Positions 36,171 through 43,338 of a stretch of 43,338 nucleotides of DNA are shown one piece after another. Position numbers and translations under genes: made by a program. The notes beneath the pieces are model-generated. The model was given only the letters and a program-made list of their open reading frames with translations. It did no database searches and had not been told where the DNA came from. Location of the stretch: the NCBI GenBank assembly GCA_902168255.1, contig CABHON010000008.1, positions 1 to 43,338 of the forward strand. Reading direction: 5' to 3'. The first letter of the stretch is position 1, and every line of letters begins with the position of its first letter. The stretch is from an uncultured Legionella sp. Its GTDB lineage: Bacteria; Pseudomonadota; Gammaproteobacteria; Legionellales; Legionellaceae.

Positions 36171-37727
36171 TCAGCGATATATATCATATTGCGTGCCATT
36201 TTGAACGCTGGTATATCCTGTCTGTGCATCCTGAAATGAACGTTGCGTTGCTAGGTGTGAACCAAAGACCATAAGCTTGAGTTTACCCACTATTCCCCTA
36301 TGTTTTTGTTGCTGGCTTTGTTTCTGTTGCTCTGTTGCTTGTCTCCATTCATTTAACTGCTCAGATGGAATAACCTCTCCTTTCGGATTAGTCAATATTG
36401 CTTTGCCTATAGGAGTATTGAGTTCACCAAGACCGTTATACATTCTTTTTCCATCGTTTTCTTCCTCGTTTTCTTCCTCATTTTCTTCCTCGTTTTCTTC
36501 CTCATTTTCTTCCTCGGCTTTCGCCTCTTCTTTGGAAGAAAATAAATACCCTAGAATACTTGATTTTCTTTTTTGTTGAGGTCGACTACCACCAATTTCC
36601 CCCGCTGCTTCTATCACTTTTTTGGAAGAAAATAAATACCCTAGAACACTTGATTTTCTTTTTTGTTGAGGTCGACTATCACCAATTTCCCCTTGCTCCT
36701 CGGGCAATACACCTGCTAACTCTCTTTCAAGCATAGAATAAGAATTATCTAATTCCACGAAACGACTAGCATTAAATAAAAAACTTTCATCTGTATTATT
36801 TTTAGTTTTAAATATCATTGCTTGGGAATCATACGTGTAATGTTGGTAATCAAACAAAAACGAAGCAAAATCATCACTTAAGGAACCTTTATCATTATAC
36901 TGCTTATCGAATTTATTCTCATTCTTTTCTCTTAGTTTTTTTAAAATATTGGCTTGCCTTAATGTAAGTGGATCGCCCACGCTTAATGCACTTAAAGCAG
37001 CATTCTGTTCTTCTTTAGAAACACCCGGGACTTTATCCATTTGATCAATATAAGATCTTCCCAAGGAATCAGAAGGAATAATAAATAGGTTTTCTTTAGA
37101 ATCAAATTCATAGCCAATTTTTTCTAATAAGGCATCAACTGTTTTTTTCTTACTTTTATTATCAAGTATTTGCATTGATGTACGTAATACTTTGCCTATT
37201 CTTCCTTGTTTTAAAATCTTAATATCTTGAAGCGTTAAATCATTTCCCTGATAAAATTTGTCTAATGCACGAATTTTTTCCTGTTTAGAATAACCACCAA
37301 AATATTTTCCCCAACCACTATATGCTTTATCTTCTAAATATCTTTTGTGTGCATATGCACGTAAATTTTCTCTTATTTTAGCTATTTCACTTCCCACTTC
37401 TGGTTTCTCGCAGATATCTTCAAGAACCGTTATATTAAGCGATAGTTTAGTGTTTACTGGCTGTTTTTTATCAATTTCTGATACAGCAATAGGGAGAAGT
37501 GAGCCAGTTTTATGGAATAACCACTTTTTATCTTTTCCAGTAGATTCAAGCACATAAAAATCATCTTCTGCATTAAGAGTTAATTTGTCATGCCCATTAT
37601 CTAGGGAAAATTTTTCAAGTTTATTACAAAAAAATATTTCTTTTAACAATTTAAGAAATGTATCGATAGCATCAGAATCTGCTGATTTATTATTATTTCT
37701 ATAATTACGAATAAAGGTAAAAAACAT
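36171..37727 (-). CDS. Repeat-containing protein of unknown function, candidate effector
   Basis: Not recognised. 518 residues, charged, no signal peptide or membrane segment. Two degenerate copies of a roughly 70-residue unit are visible: residues 147-217 (ALDKFYQGNDLTLQDIKILK ... YEFDSKENLF) and 237-306 (ALSALSVGDPLTLRQANILK ... YTYDSQAMIF). Then a near-identical 25-residue unit occurs twice, 30 residues apart (GEIG-SRPQQKRKSS-LGYLFSSK at 346-370 and 376-400), followed by five EEEN units (405-424). The C-terminus is Gln-rich. Repeats and cytosolic charge pattern resemble Legionellales effectors; a weak GTGAG precedes the ATG. Confidence 0.55.
   Translation of the reverse strand: MFFTFIRNYRNNNKSADSDAIDTFLKLLKEIFFCNKLEKFSLDNGHDKLTLNAEDDFYVLESTGKDKKWLFHKTGSLLPIAVSEIDKKQPVNTKLSLNITVLEDICEKPEVGSEIAKIRENLRAYAHKRYLEDKAYSGWGKYFGGYSKQEKIRALDKFYQGNDLTLQDIKILKQGRIGKVLRTSMQILDNKSKKKTVDALLEKIGYEFDSKENLFIIPSDSLGRSYIDQMDKVPGVSKEEQNAALSALSVGDPLTLRQANILKKLREKNENKFDKQYNDKGSLSDDFASFLFDYQHYTYDSQAMIFKTKNNTDESFLFNASRFVELDNSYSMLERELAGVLPEEQGEIGDSRPQQKRKSSVLGYLFSSKKVIEAAGEIGGSRPQQKRKSSILGYLFSSKEEAKAEEENEEENEEENEEENEEENDGKRMYNGLGELNTPIGKAILTNPKGEVIPSEQLNEWRQATEQQKQSQQQKHRGIVGKLKLMVFGSHLATQRSFQDAQTGYTSVQNGTQYDIYR
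36454..36513 (-). repeat. Five 12-bp units encoding EEEN
   Basis: Five consecutive units TC(G/A)TTTTCTTCC on the plus strand, in frame, so copy-number change would alter length by four residues without a frameshift. Confidence 0.9.
36531..36692 (-). repeat. Tandem duplication, 90-bp period, in the 518-residue gene
   Basis: Segments at 36531-36604 and 36621-36694 are the same apart from two bases over about 74 bases, spaced exactly 90 bases. Near identity implies a recent duplication or gene conversion. Confidence 0.92.
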
Positions 37728-37829
37728 TTTTTTCTCACTAATGAGCTATATATTATCTAAATTTTCAATGCTGAATATAACATAAAAATTGTTCAATCTC
37801 TCATAAAAAATATCAAGAAAATAACTTTT

Positions 37830-39320
37830 TTAAGCAATCAATTTTCTGCAAATATCTTGATCAGAAAAATAATGCTTTTCTGTGCCAATAATTTGATAGG
37901 TTTCATGCCCTTTGCCCGCAATAAGAATAATATCTTTTGGGTTAGCATGCTTAAAAGCATGGTTAATTGCTTCTTCACGATCTAATATAATCACGGCGTT
38001 TTGGGAAGAAGCGAAACCTTGCATAATTTCTTGTGCAATAATTTCAGGGATCTCAGTTCTTGGGTTATCGTTCGTAATAATAACATAATCGGCCAAGGCT
38101 TCTGCCATTTTTCCCATTTCAGGACGCTTTCCTTTATCCCGATCACCACCACACCCAAATACACACCATAATTTTCCAGAGGTATTTTTTAATAAATCAT
38201 TTGCAGTGGTTAATACATTTTCTAAGGCATCGGGTGTATGAGCATAATCCACCACGAACATCGGTTTATTGGGTGAAGCAATACACTCCATACGTCCTGG
38301 AACGTGGGGCAAAGTTTCAATGCAGGACAATATTTGATTTAAAGGATAGGAAGAACCTAAGACTCCAATCGCAGCTAAAATATTATAAAGATTAAAATAT
38401 CCTAATAATGGCGTCCTAAGCTTGCCTTCCCCCCACGGAGTTTTAAGGGCTGCGTGAATGCCCTCATACGTGATGGAAATATCATCAGCAAAAATTTCAG
38501 CATCTGAATTTTTTAAGCTATAACCCAGACCAAAAATTTCAGGTGATAAGGCATGTAATAAGGTTAATCCAAAAGCATCATCTTGATTGATGACAGCCGT
38601 TTTCAAACCAAATTGGTGAAACAGTTTTGCTTTGGCTTCACCATAAGCTTCCATTGTCTTGTGATAATCTAAATGATCACGCGTCAAATTAGTAAATACA
38701 GCGGTCTCAAATTCAATAGCATCCACACGTCCTTGGTCTAAGGCGTGAGAAGAAACCTCTATCGCAGCATCAGTCACTCCCTTTTCTACAAACTCAGCCA
38801 AAGAGTGTTGAAGATGAATAGGATCTAAGGTTGTATGCGTACTTTCTTGTAACGCAGTTGGAAAACCAGTGCCTAAGGTTCCTAAATAAATACTGGAATG
38901 ATGAAGAGCATTTAATGCACATGCCAAAAGATAAGCAATAGAACTTTTACCATTTGTTCCGGTCACACCTATAATATGCATTTGACGAGAGGGGTGATTG
39001 TAAAATCTTGAGGCAATTCTTCCTACTTTATGCTGCAAATCTTTTATTTTCAATAAAACATTGTTTTTATCCAAAAAAGGCCATTCATAAGAATTATTAT
39101 CATCCTCTTCTGCTAAAATTGCTACGGCACCTTTTTTTAAAGCCTCCTGGATAAAATCGCGGCCATCAACTTTTTCCCCAGGATAGGCAATAAATAAATC
39201 ACCTTTTTTTACTTGGCGACTATCAATACTCAATCCATGAATAACGCAATCTATTTCAGGATCCACAAAAGTAATACCAGCGAGTAAAGAGGCTAATGTT
39301 TTAGTTGTTGCTTTATTCAT
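37830..39320 (-). CDS. murE: UDP-MurNAc-tripeptide synthetase MurE
   Basis: 496 residues. Adds meso-diaminopimelate to UDP-MurNAc-Ala-Glu in the cytosol. ATP loop GVTGTNGKSS (118-127), the carbamylated-lysine region TNLTRDHLDYH, and the amino-acid selection motif DNPRTE near 413, which marks the meso-DAP type. Its ATG overlaps the ftsI stop as ATGA. murF and the rest of the dcw cluster do not follow: the next gene is the repeat protein 102 bases on, so the cluster is interrupted here. Confidence 0.97.
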   Translation of the reverse strand: MNKATTKTLASLLAGITFVDPEIDCVIHGLSIDSRQVKKGDLFIAYPGEKVDGRDFIQEALKKGAVAILAEEDDNNSYEWPFLDKNNVLLKIKDLQHKVGRIASRFYNHPSRQMHIIGVTGTNGKSSIAYLLACALNALHHSSIYLGTLGTGFPTALQESTHTTLDPIHLQHSLAEFVEKGVTDAAIEVSSHALDQGRVDAIEFETAVFTNLTRDHLDYHKTMEAYGEAKAKLFHQFGLKTAVINQDDAFGLTLLHALSPEIFGLGYSLKNSDAEIFADDISITYEGIHAALKTPWGEGKLRTPLLGYFNLYNILAAIGVLGSSYPLNQILSCIETLPHVPGRMECIASPNKPMFVVDYAHTPDALENVLTTANDLLKNTSGKLWCVFGCGGDRDKGKRPEMGKMAEALADYVIITNDNPRTEIPEIIAQEIMQGFASSQNAVIILDREEAINHAFKHANPKDIILIAGKGHETYQIIGTEKHYFSDQDICRKLIA

Positions 39321-41116
39321 GCATGCTCACCTTCTTTAGTTGAGTCTGCATCAACCTTATCATCAAATGGGACATCCATAATTCTTAATGTTGCACCCAT
39401 AATACCTGAAAACACTGGGGCTGCCGCTGTTGCAGCATAATAACTTAGACCACCTAATTTCGGATCTTCAACCGTAATAATCACCACAAAACGTGGATCA
39501 CTTACAGGCGCAATACCAGCAAAAGTGGCAATATGACGATTCGCTATATAGCCAGAATGTCCCACCATTCGAGAGGTTCCTGTTTTACCTGCAACTCGAT
39601 AGCCTTTCACTTTTGCTAATTTTCCTGAACCGCCTTCAACTACAGCTTCAAGCATTGTCAGCATTTCATCCGCTGCTTTTTGATGCATGACCATTTCTCC
39701 TTGAGGAGGTGTACGTACAGGTAATAAGGAAATCGGTACTAATTTCCCATGATTCGCAAAAAGAGTATACCCTCTCGCTAATTGAGTTGTTGTAACTGAA
39801 AGGCCATATCCAAACGCCAAGGTTGCTACCGCTGAAGGACTTAAATTCTTTTCAACAGGCAAAATACCGGCGCTTTCTCCTGGAAACCCTGTGTTAGTAC
39901 TCTGCCCAAAACCAGCATGATGTAATAGTTGCGATAACTGGTCAGCAGGCAATGACAGCATCATTTTTGTGACACCCACATTACTTGATTTCTGCAAAAC
40001 AGTGGTTACCGTCATTAACCCACCCGGATGTTCATCGGTAATAGGCGTGCGTCTTCCTACAACTGTCATCCAACCTTTACCGGTATCAATAAGTGAATCA
40101 GGTTCATATTTACCACTATCTAAGGCACTGGCCACACTAAACGCTTTCATTACAGAACCAGGTTCGAATGTATCCGTTAATGCCCGATTTCTAATTCGAG
40201 CCGGGGAAATTTCACTACGATTATTAGGATTATAAGAAGGTTGGTTCACCATGGCTAAGATTTCACCCGTCCGTGCATCTAGCACTACTGCAGATCCAGA
40301 ACTAGCTTTTAATTTCGCCACAGCTTTTTTTAATTCTCTGTAAGCCGCATATTGAATGCTTCGATCAATACTGAGCATTAAATTTTTACCAGGCTTAGGC
40401 TCTAAAATAGGGTTGGCATTAGCAATCACATGGCCCAATCGATCTTTAATAACACGTTCTTGTCCCGGCGCACCTTTTAACCAACTATTATAAGCAAGTT
40501 CCAATCCTTCTTGCCCTTGATCATCAATATTGGTAAAACCTACTAATTGAGCAGTGACTTCACCATCAGGGTAATAACGTTTAAATTCTCTTTGTAAATG
40601 AATGCCAGGAATATTTAATATGTGAATATTTTCTGCCACCATAGGATCCAAGCCACGCTTTAGATACACAAATTCTTTGGTTTTAGCACTCATTTTGGCT
40701 TTCAGTTCTGCCAATGACAGACCTAAATATTCAGCCAGTTTAGGGAGTCCTGGATTATTCAGTTGTGTTTCATGTGGATTAACCCATACGGCCTCTACTG
40801 GCGTGCTGACAGCTAAGGGGGCACCATGACGGTCAGTAATCATCCCTCGATAAGCAGGGATACTCAGATATCGTAGACTGCGGGCGTTACCTTGTTTTTC
40901 TAAAAAACCACGATCAAAAATAGTGAGATCAGCCATTCTCCAAATTAAAATAGCAACCAATGTTGCTAAGAATAATACTATTAATAAAAATCTTTCTTTA
41001 TCATGGGGAACAATACGAGGCTTTTCATGCAAAAAGGAATGCTGTTGACCTGTACGCCAACTTCCATAACGAGCACTTGGCGGATTTTTTTTAAACTGCG
41101 ATTCAAAGCGTGGCAT
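39317..41116 (-). CDS. ftsI: Septal peptidoglycan transpeptidase FtsI (PBP3)
   Basis: 599 residues, divisome transpeptidase crosslinking septal peptidoglycan with FtsW. One N-terminal membrane segment (about 42-60), dimerisation region, then the penicillin-binding domain with Ser321-x-x-Lys324 (GSVMK), SSN (377-379) and KTGT. Short cytosolic tail of basic residues at the N-terminus. It lies 5 bases after ftsL and overlaps murE by 4. Confidence 0.97.
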   Translation of the reverse strand: MPRFESQFKKNPPSARYGSWRTGQQHSFLHEKPRIVPHDKERFLLIVLFLATLVAILIWRMADLTIFDRGFLEKQGNARSLRYLSIPAYRGMITDRHGAPLAVSTPVEAVWVNPHETQLNNPGLPKLAEYLGLSLAELKAKMSAKTKEFVYLKRGLDPMVAENIHILNIPGIHLQREFKRYYPDGEVTAQLVGFTNIDDQGQEGLELAYNSWLKGAPGQERVIKDRLGHVIANANPILEPKPGKNLMLSIDRSIQYAAYRELKKAVAKLKASSGSAVVLDARTGEILAMVNQPSYNPNNRSEISPARIRNRALTDTFEPGSVMKAFSVASALDSGKYEPDSLIDTGKGWMTVVGRRTPITDEHPGGLMTVTTVLQKSSNVGVTKMMLSLPADQLSQLLHHAGFGQSTNTGFPGESAGILPVEKNLSPSAVATLAFGYGLSVTTTQLARGYTLFANHGKLVPISLLPVRTPPQGEMVMHQKAADEMLTMLEAVVEGGSGKLAKVKGYRVAGKTGTSRMVGHSGYIANRHIATFAGIAPVSDPRFVVIITVEDPKLGGLSYYAATAAAPVFSGIMGATLRIMDVPFDDKVDADSTKEGEHA

Positions 41117-41121
41117 ATTAT

Positions 41122-41460
41122 TTAATTTGCTTCCACAATAACAGTTTTTTCCGGGTTAGGCATCACTAAATGTAGTCGTTGATGTGCAATACGTTGCACT
41201 CGAGCAGGTGCCGCCATAGCACTTTGTTCAAGTAACAATTGGCTCCATTCCAACTCTAACTGAGCGGTTTGTTGAATAGCCAACTGTTGTTGACTGAAGT
41301 ACACACGTTGTTCATTTTTAACATAAACCACTACTAAAGCAGATATCAAAACTGCCAATAATAAAACCATGGCAAAAAAACCTTCTTTAGTCATCACCGT
41401 TTGCTTCACGTTACCCCGAAACCAGGTAGATGAAGAAAGTGTTCGTGCTGCAGCATTCAT
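41122..41460 (-). CDS. ftsL: Cell division protein FtsL
   Basis: 112 residues: short cytosolic N-terminus, one membrane segment (FFAMVLLLAVLISALVVVYV, about 28-47), then a periplasmic coiled coil (about 50-95) that pairs with FtsB and activates FtsWI. Sequence is weakly conserved, so the call depends on topology and on its place between rsmH and ftsI. Overlaps rsmH by 4 bases. Confidence 0.93.
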   Translation of the reverse strand: MNAAARTLSSSTWFRGNVKQTVMTKEGFFAMVLLLAVLISALVVVYVKNEQRVYFSQQQLAIQQTAQLELEWSQLLLEQSAMAAPARVQRIAHQRLHLVMPNPEKTVIVEAN

Positions 41461-42383
41461 AATATTTTCTCCCCAATTCTTAAAGTCGCACTTCGCGCGC
41501 GCGAGTTTAAACGAACTTCTGATTCAGCTGGTCGAATGGCTTTACCCACCCGTCGCATAGAAACCCGCTGTTCTTTCGCTCTTACGGGAATATGTGAAGG
41601 TAAAGGTGTGCCTTCCGACTGCTGCTTCAGAAATTGTTTTACAATTCGATCTTCTAATGAATGAAAACTTAGTACGACTAAGCGGCCACCAGGAATCAAC
41701 AGTTCTACAGCATCATTTAAAGCCTGCTGAAGATCCTCCAATTCATGATTAATCAGAAGTCGAATAGCTTGAAAACTCTTCGTCGCTGGATGTTTATTTT
41801 TATCCCATGCGGGATGTGCTTTTGCAATCAGTTGGGCAAGCTGCAAAGTGGTGGTAATAGGGTTAATTGAGCGTTCTTCTACGATTCTTTTTGCAATTCT
41901 TCGAGAAAATCGCTCTTCCCCATACACATACAATACACGTGCAATTTCCTCCTCACGTGCATTATTAATCCATGTTGCGGCATCAAGTATTTCTCGTTGG
42001 TCCATTCGCATGTCTAATGGGCCTTCACGTAAGAAACTAAATCCTCTTTCCGCAGTATCTAATTGTGGTGATGAAACTCCTAAATCCATTAAAATGCCTG
42101 CAGTTTTACCTACAATATCTTCTTTCTCTGCAATCATTTTAATGTGAGCAAAAGAGTCATGATAAGACTGACAACGTGAATCGGTCGCGAATAATCTGTT
42201 TGCCTCCTCTATCGCACTCTTATCTTTATCAATCACAACAAGACGTCCTAAATCTCCTAAACGTTCCAAAATGGCAAGACTGTGCCCTCCTCTACCAAAG
42301 GTGGCATCAATATAAGTACCATTCGGCTGAATATTTAAACCTTCTATACATTCTTCTAATAAAACTGATTGATGCAACATCAT
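41457..42383 (-). CDS. rsmH: 16S rRNA m4C1402 methyltransferase RsmH (MraW)
   Basis: 308 residues. Methylates N4 of C1402 in 16S rRNA. SAM site DATFGRGGHSLAIL (about 26-39), DLGVSSPQLD, and the conserved FHSLEDRIVKQF near residue 243. Overlaps mraZ (42380) and ftsL by 4 bases each. Confidence 0.97.
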   Translation of the reverse strand: MMLHQSVLLEECIEGLNIQPNGTYIDATFGRGGHSLAILERLGDLGRLVVIDKDKSAIEEANRLFATDSRCQSYHDSFAHIKMIAEKEDIVGKTAGILMDLGVSSPQLDTAERGFSFLREGPLDMRMDQREILDAATWINNAREEEIARVLYVYGEERFSRRIAKRIVEERSINPITTTLQLAQLIAKAHPAWDKNKHPATKSFQAIRLLINHELEDLQQALNDAVELLIPGGRLVVLSFHSLEDRIVKQFLKQQSEGTPLPSHIPVRAKEQRVSMRRVGKAIRPAESEVRLNSRARSATLRIGEKIL

Positions 42384-42838
42384 AATGATAAACTCCTCAT
42401 TTCTTCAGGAATTTCATCAATAGATTCCGGTGCATTATCCAACCATTGTTTTGTTTCTTCTCCCCATGTAGCTTCATTCCATATTTCAAATTTTTTTCCT
42501 TGGCCAATCAATACAACTTTTTTATCAATATTGGCATGCTCTCTTAGTAAAGAAGGTAATAAAATTCGGCCACTATTATCCATTTCCAGTTCTGTAGCAT
42601 GGCCAATTAACAAACGTTGAATTCTTCTCGCCTGGGGGTTAAAGCTCGGTAAATTTTGAAGTTTTGCTTCAATAATCTCCCATTCGGGTAAAGGATAAAG
42701 TAATAAACATGCTGATTCAGTATCAATGGTAACAATTAATTGACCGGCAGCATCGAGCTGAAGCCTATCCCGATACCGGGTAGGTACCGCTAAACGCCCT
42801 TTCGGGTCAAGATTAATTGAATGAATACCTCTAAACAT
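42380..42838 (-). CDS. mraZ: Transcriptional regulator MraZ
   Basis: 152 residues with two AbrB-like beta-barrel (SpoVT-AbrB) halves; motifs SINLDPKGRLAVPTRYRD (about 6-23) and LEMDNSGRILLPSLLREH (about 84-101) are the paired DXXGR elements. MraZ binds repeats in its own promoter and represses the dcw cluster. First gene of the cluster. Confidence 0.97.
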   Translation of the reverse strand: MFRGIHSINLDPKGRLAVPTRYRDRLQLDAAGQLIVTIDTESACLLLYPLPEWEIIEAKLQNLPSFNPQARRIQRLLIGHATELEMDNSGRILLPSLLREHANIDKKVVLIGQGKKFEIWNEATWGEETKQWLDNAPESIDEIPEEMRSLSL

Positions 42839-42862
42839 GGCTAACTATTCACTTTCTATTTT

Positions 42863-42936
42863 TACCACTTTTTACCACAAATCAACCATAATTCACCACT
42901 TTGCTACACTATGAGATAAAAATAGAGCTGTGTCAA
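42863..42936 (-). promoter_or_regulatory. mraZ promoter and four MraZ-box-like repeats
   Basis: Minus strand TTGACA (42936-42931), 17 bases, CATAGT (42913-42908). Just downstream, four TGGT repeats begin on the minus strand at 42898, 42888, 42877 and 42867, spaced 10, 11 and 10 bases, matching the direct-repeat operators that MraZ binds in other bacteria. They lie in the 5' leader, so bound MraZ would repress. Confidence 0.7.
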
Positions 42937-43302
42937 TAAAAAGAACAAAAAAAAGTAAAAAAAGCGAAATAAATTGAGCTAAAAATGTCCAATGCGTTAT
43001 AATTCCTATAAAAAGATTGAACTTGAAAAGCTAGCCTCTATTAGAATAGCAAAACCATTTATCGCAACTAAACTGCCTTCCTAAATCAAGACACCCCAAC
43101 AACGAGAAGTTTCCACAGAAAAAGACATTTTTGAAGAACGTTTTTCTGGTGGATAATATATAAATTACAGCTACTATTTATTACAGAGAACTTTTTCAAC
43201 AAAAAAATTACTAAGACACCCACAAATCCAACTCGCCCCTCTTGCACCTAGAAATATTTAACGTATAATAAACCTTTCATCCAACAATTCGAGGTTCCAA
43301 CC
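42937..43302. other. Intergenic region between mraZ and the right transposase copy
   Basis: About 360 AT-rich bases with no supported gene. Near the transposase, AAGACACCCA (43212-43221) followed about 39 bases later by CGTATAATAA recurs, in inverted orientation, upstream of the left copy, so homology between the two copies extends beyond the coding part. Confidence 0.5.
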
Positions 43303-43338
43303 ATGCCAACTGCACGCGCCAAACAAGTCGATTATGCT
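43303..43338 (+). CDS. IS200/Y1-type transposase, first 12 codons (second copy)
   Basis: ATG at 43303 and MPTARAKQVDYA to the window edge, the same peptide as the left copy. The last 64 bases of the window (43275-43338) are identical to the reverse complement of 64-127, with GAGG 8 bases before the ATG. Named by identity with the left copy. Confidence 0.65.
   Translation, partial: MPTARAKQVDYA

Noticed and set aside
36277-36579. 100-residue Ser/Phe-rich frame on the plus strand
   Set aside because: It is the antisense reading of the Glu/Asn repeats in the 518-residue gene.
36454-36694. CRISPR-like repeats
   Set aside because: The repeats are in frame within a coding gene, contiguous or two-copy, without unique spacers.

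Overview
The window is an AT-rich chromosomal segment of a gammaproteobacterium of the order Legionellales (Legionella/Coxiella relatives). The diagnostic block is icmV-dotA diverging from icmW-icmX, which encodes parts of the Dot/Icm type IVB secretion system. The block tRNA-Leu, tig, clpP, clpX, lon, hupB, tRNA-Val, tRNA-Asp, ppiD and the start of a dcw cluster (mraZ-rsmH-ftsL-ftsI-murE) fit the same group. I cannot name a genus from the sequence alone.

Layout. Positions 1-99 and 43303-43338 are the 5' parts of two inverted copies of an IS200/Y1-type transposase gene, so the window is bounded by an inverted repeat. From 213 to 12444 there are priA with a BON lipoprotein gene, a divergent alpha/beta hydrolase, an NlpC/P60-type lipoprotein-free secreted hydrolase, uvrB, then dotA-icmV (minus strand) and icmW-icmX (plus strand). 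From 12503 to 19636 there are a large helical protein of unknown function that is a candidate Dot/Icm effector, a very small lptM-like lipoprotein gene, an esterase/amino-acid permease/tsaC operon and a HigB2/NadS-type toxin-antitoxin pair. From 19641 to 28270 there are a benzoate-CoA-ligase-like gene, a divergent membrane acyltransferase, and potABCD behind ppiD. From 28342 to 36095 lies the proteostasis block (hupB, lon, clpX, clpP, tig) with three tRNA genes. From 36171 to 42838 there are a repeat-containing protein of unknown function and the first five dcw genes, with a likely MraZ autoregulatory site upstream.

How the genes work together. DotA, IcmV, IcmW and IcmX are inner-membrane, cytosolic and periplasmic parts of the effector-export machine; IcmW acts in effector delivery. 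The 1107-residue protein beside icmX has a PmrA-like box upstream, and the 518-residue protein has internal repeats, so both are reasonable effector candidates, but this is inference. Tig, ClpP, ClpX and Lon fold and degrade proteins, PpiD assists folding at the periplasmic face, and the dcw genes build septal peptidoglycan. Most genes on the minus strand overlap by 1-17 bases or lie within a few bases of each other, which suggests compact operons.

Most unusual points: a 15-histidine tail on trigger factor whose codons also carry the clpP ribosome-binding site and start; divergent promoters whose -10 boxes overlap, predicting a leaderless acyltransferase mRNA; a cysteine-rich insertion in DotA; and the inverted transposase copies at both ends.
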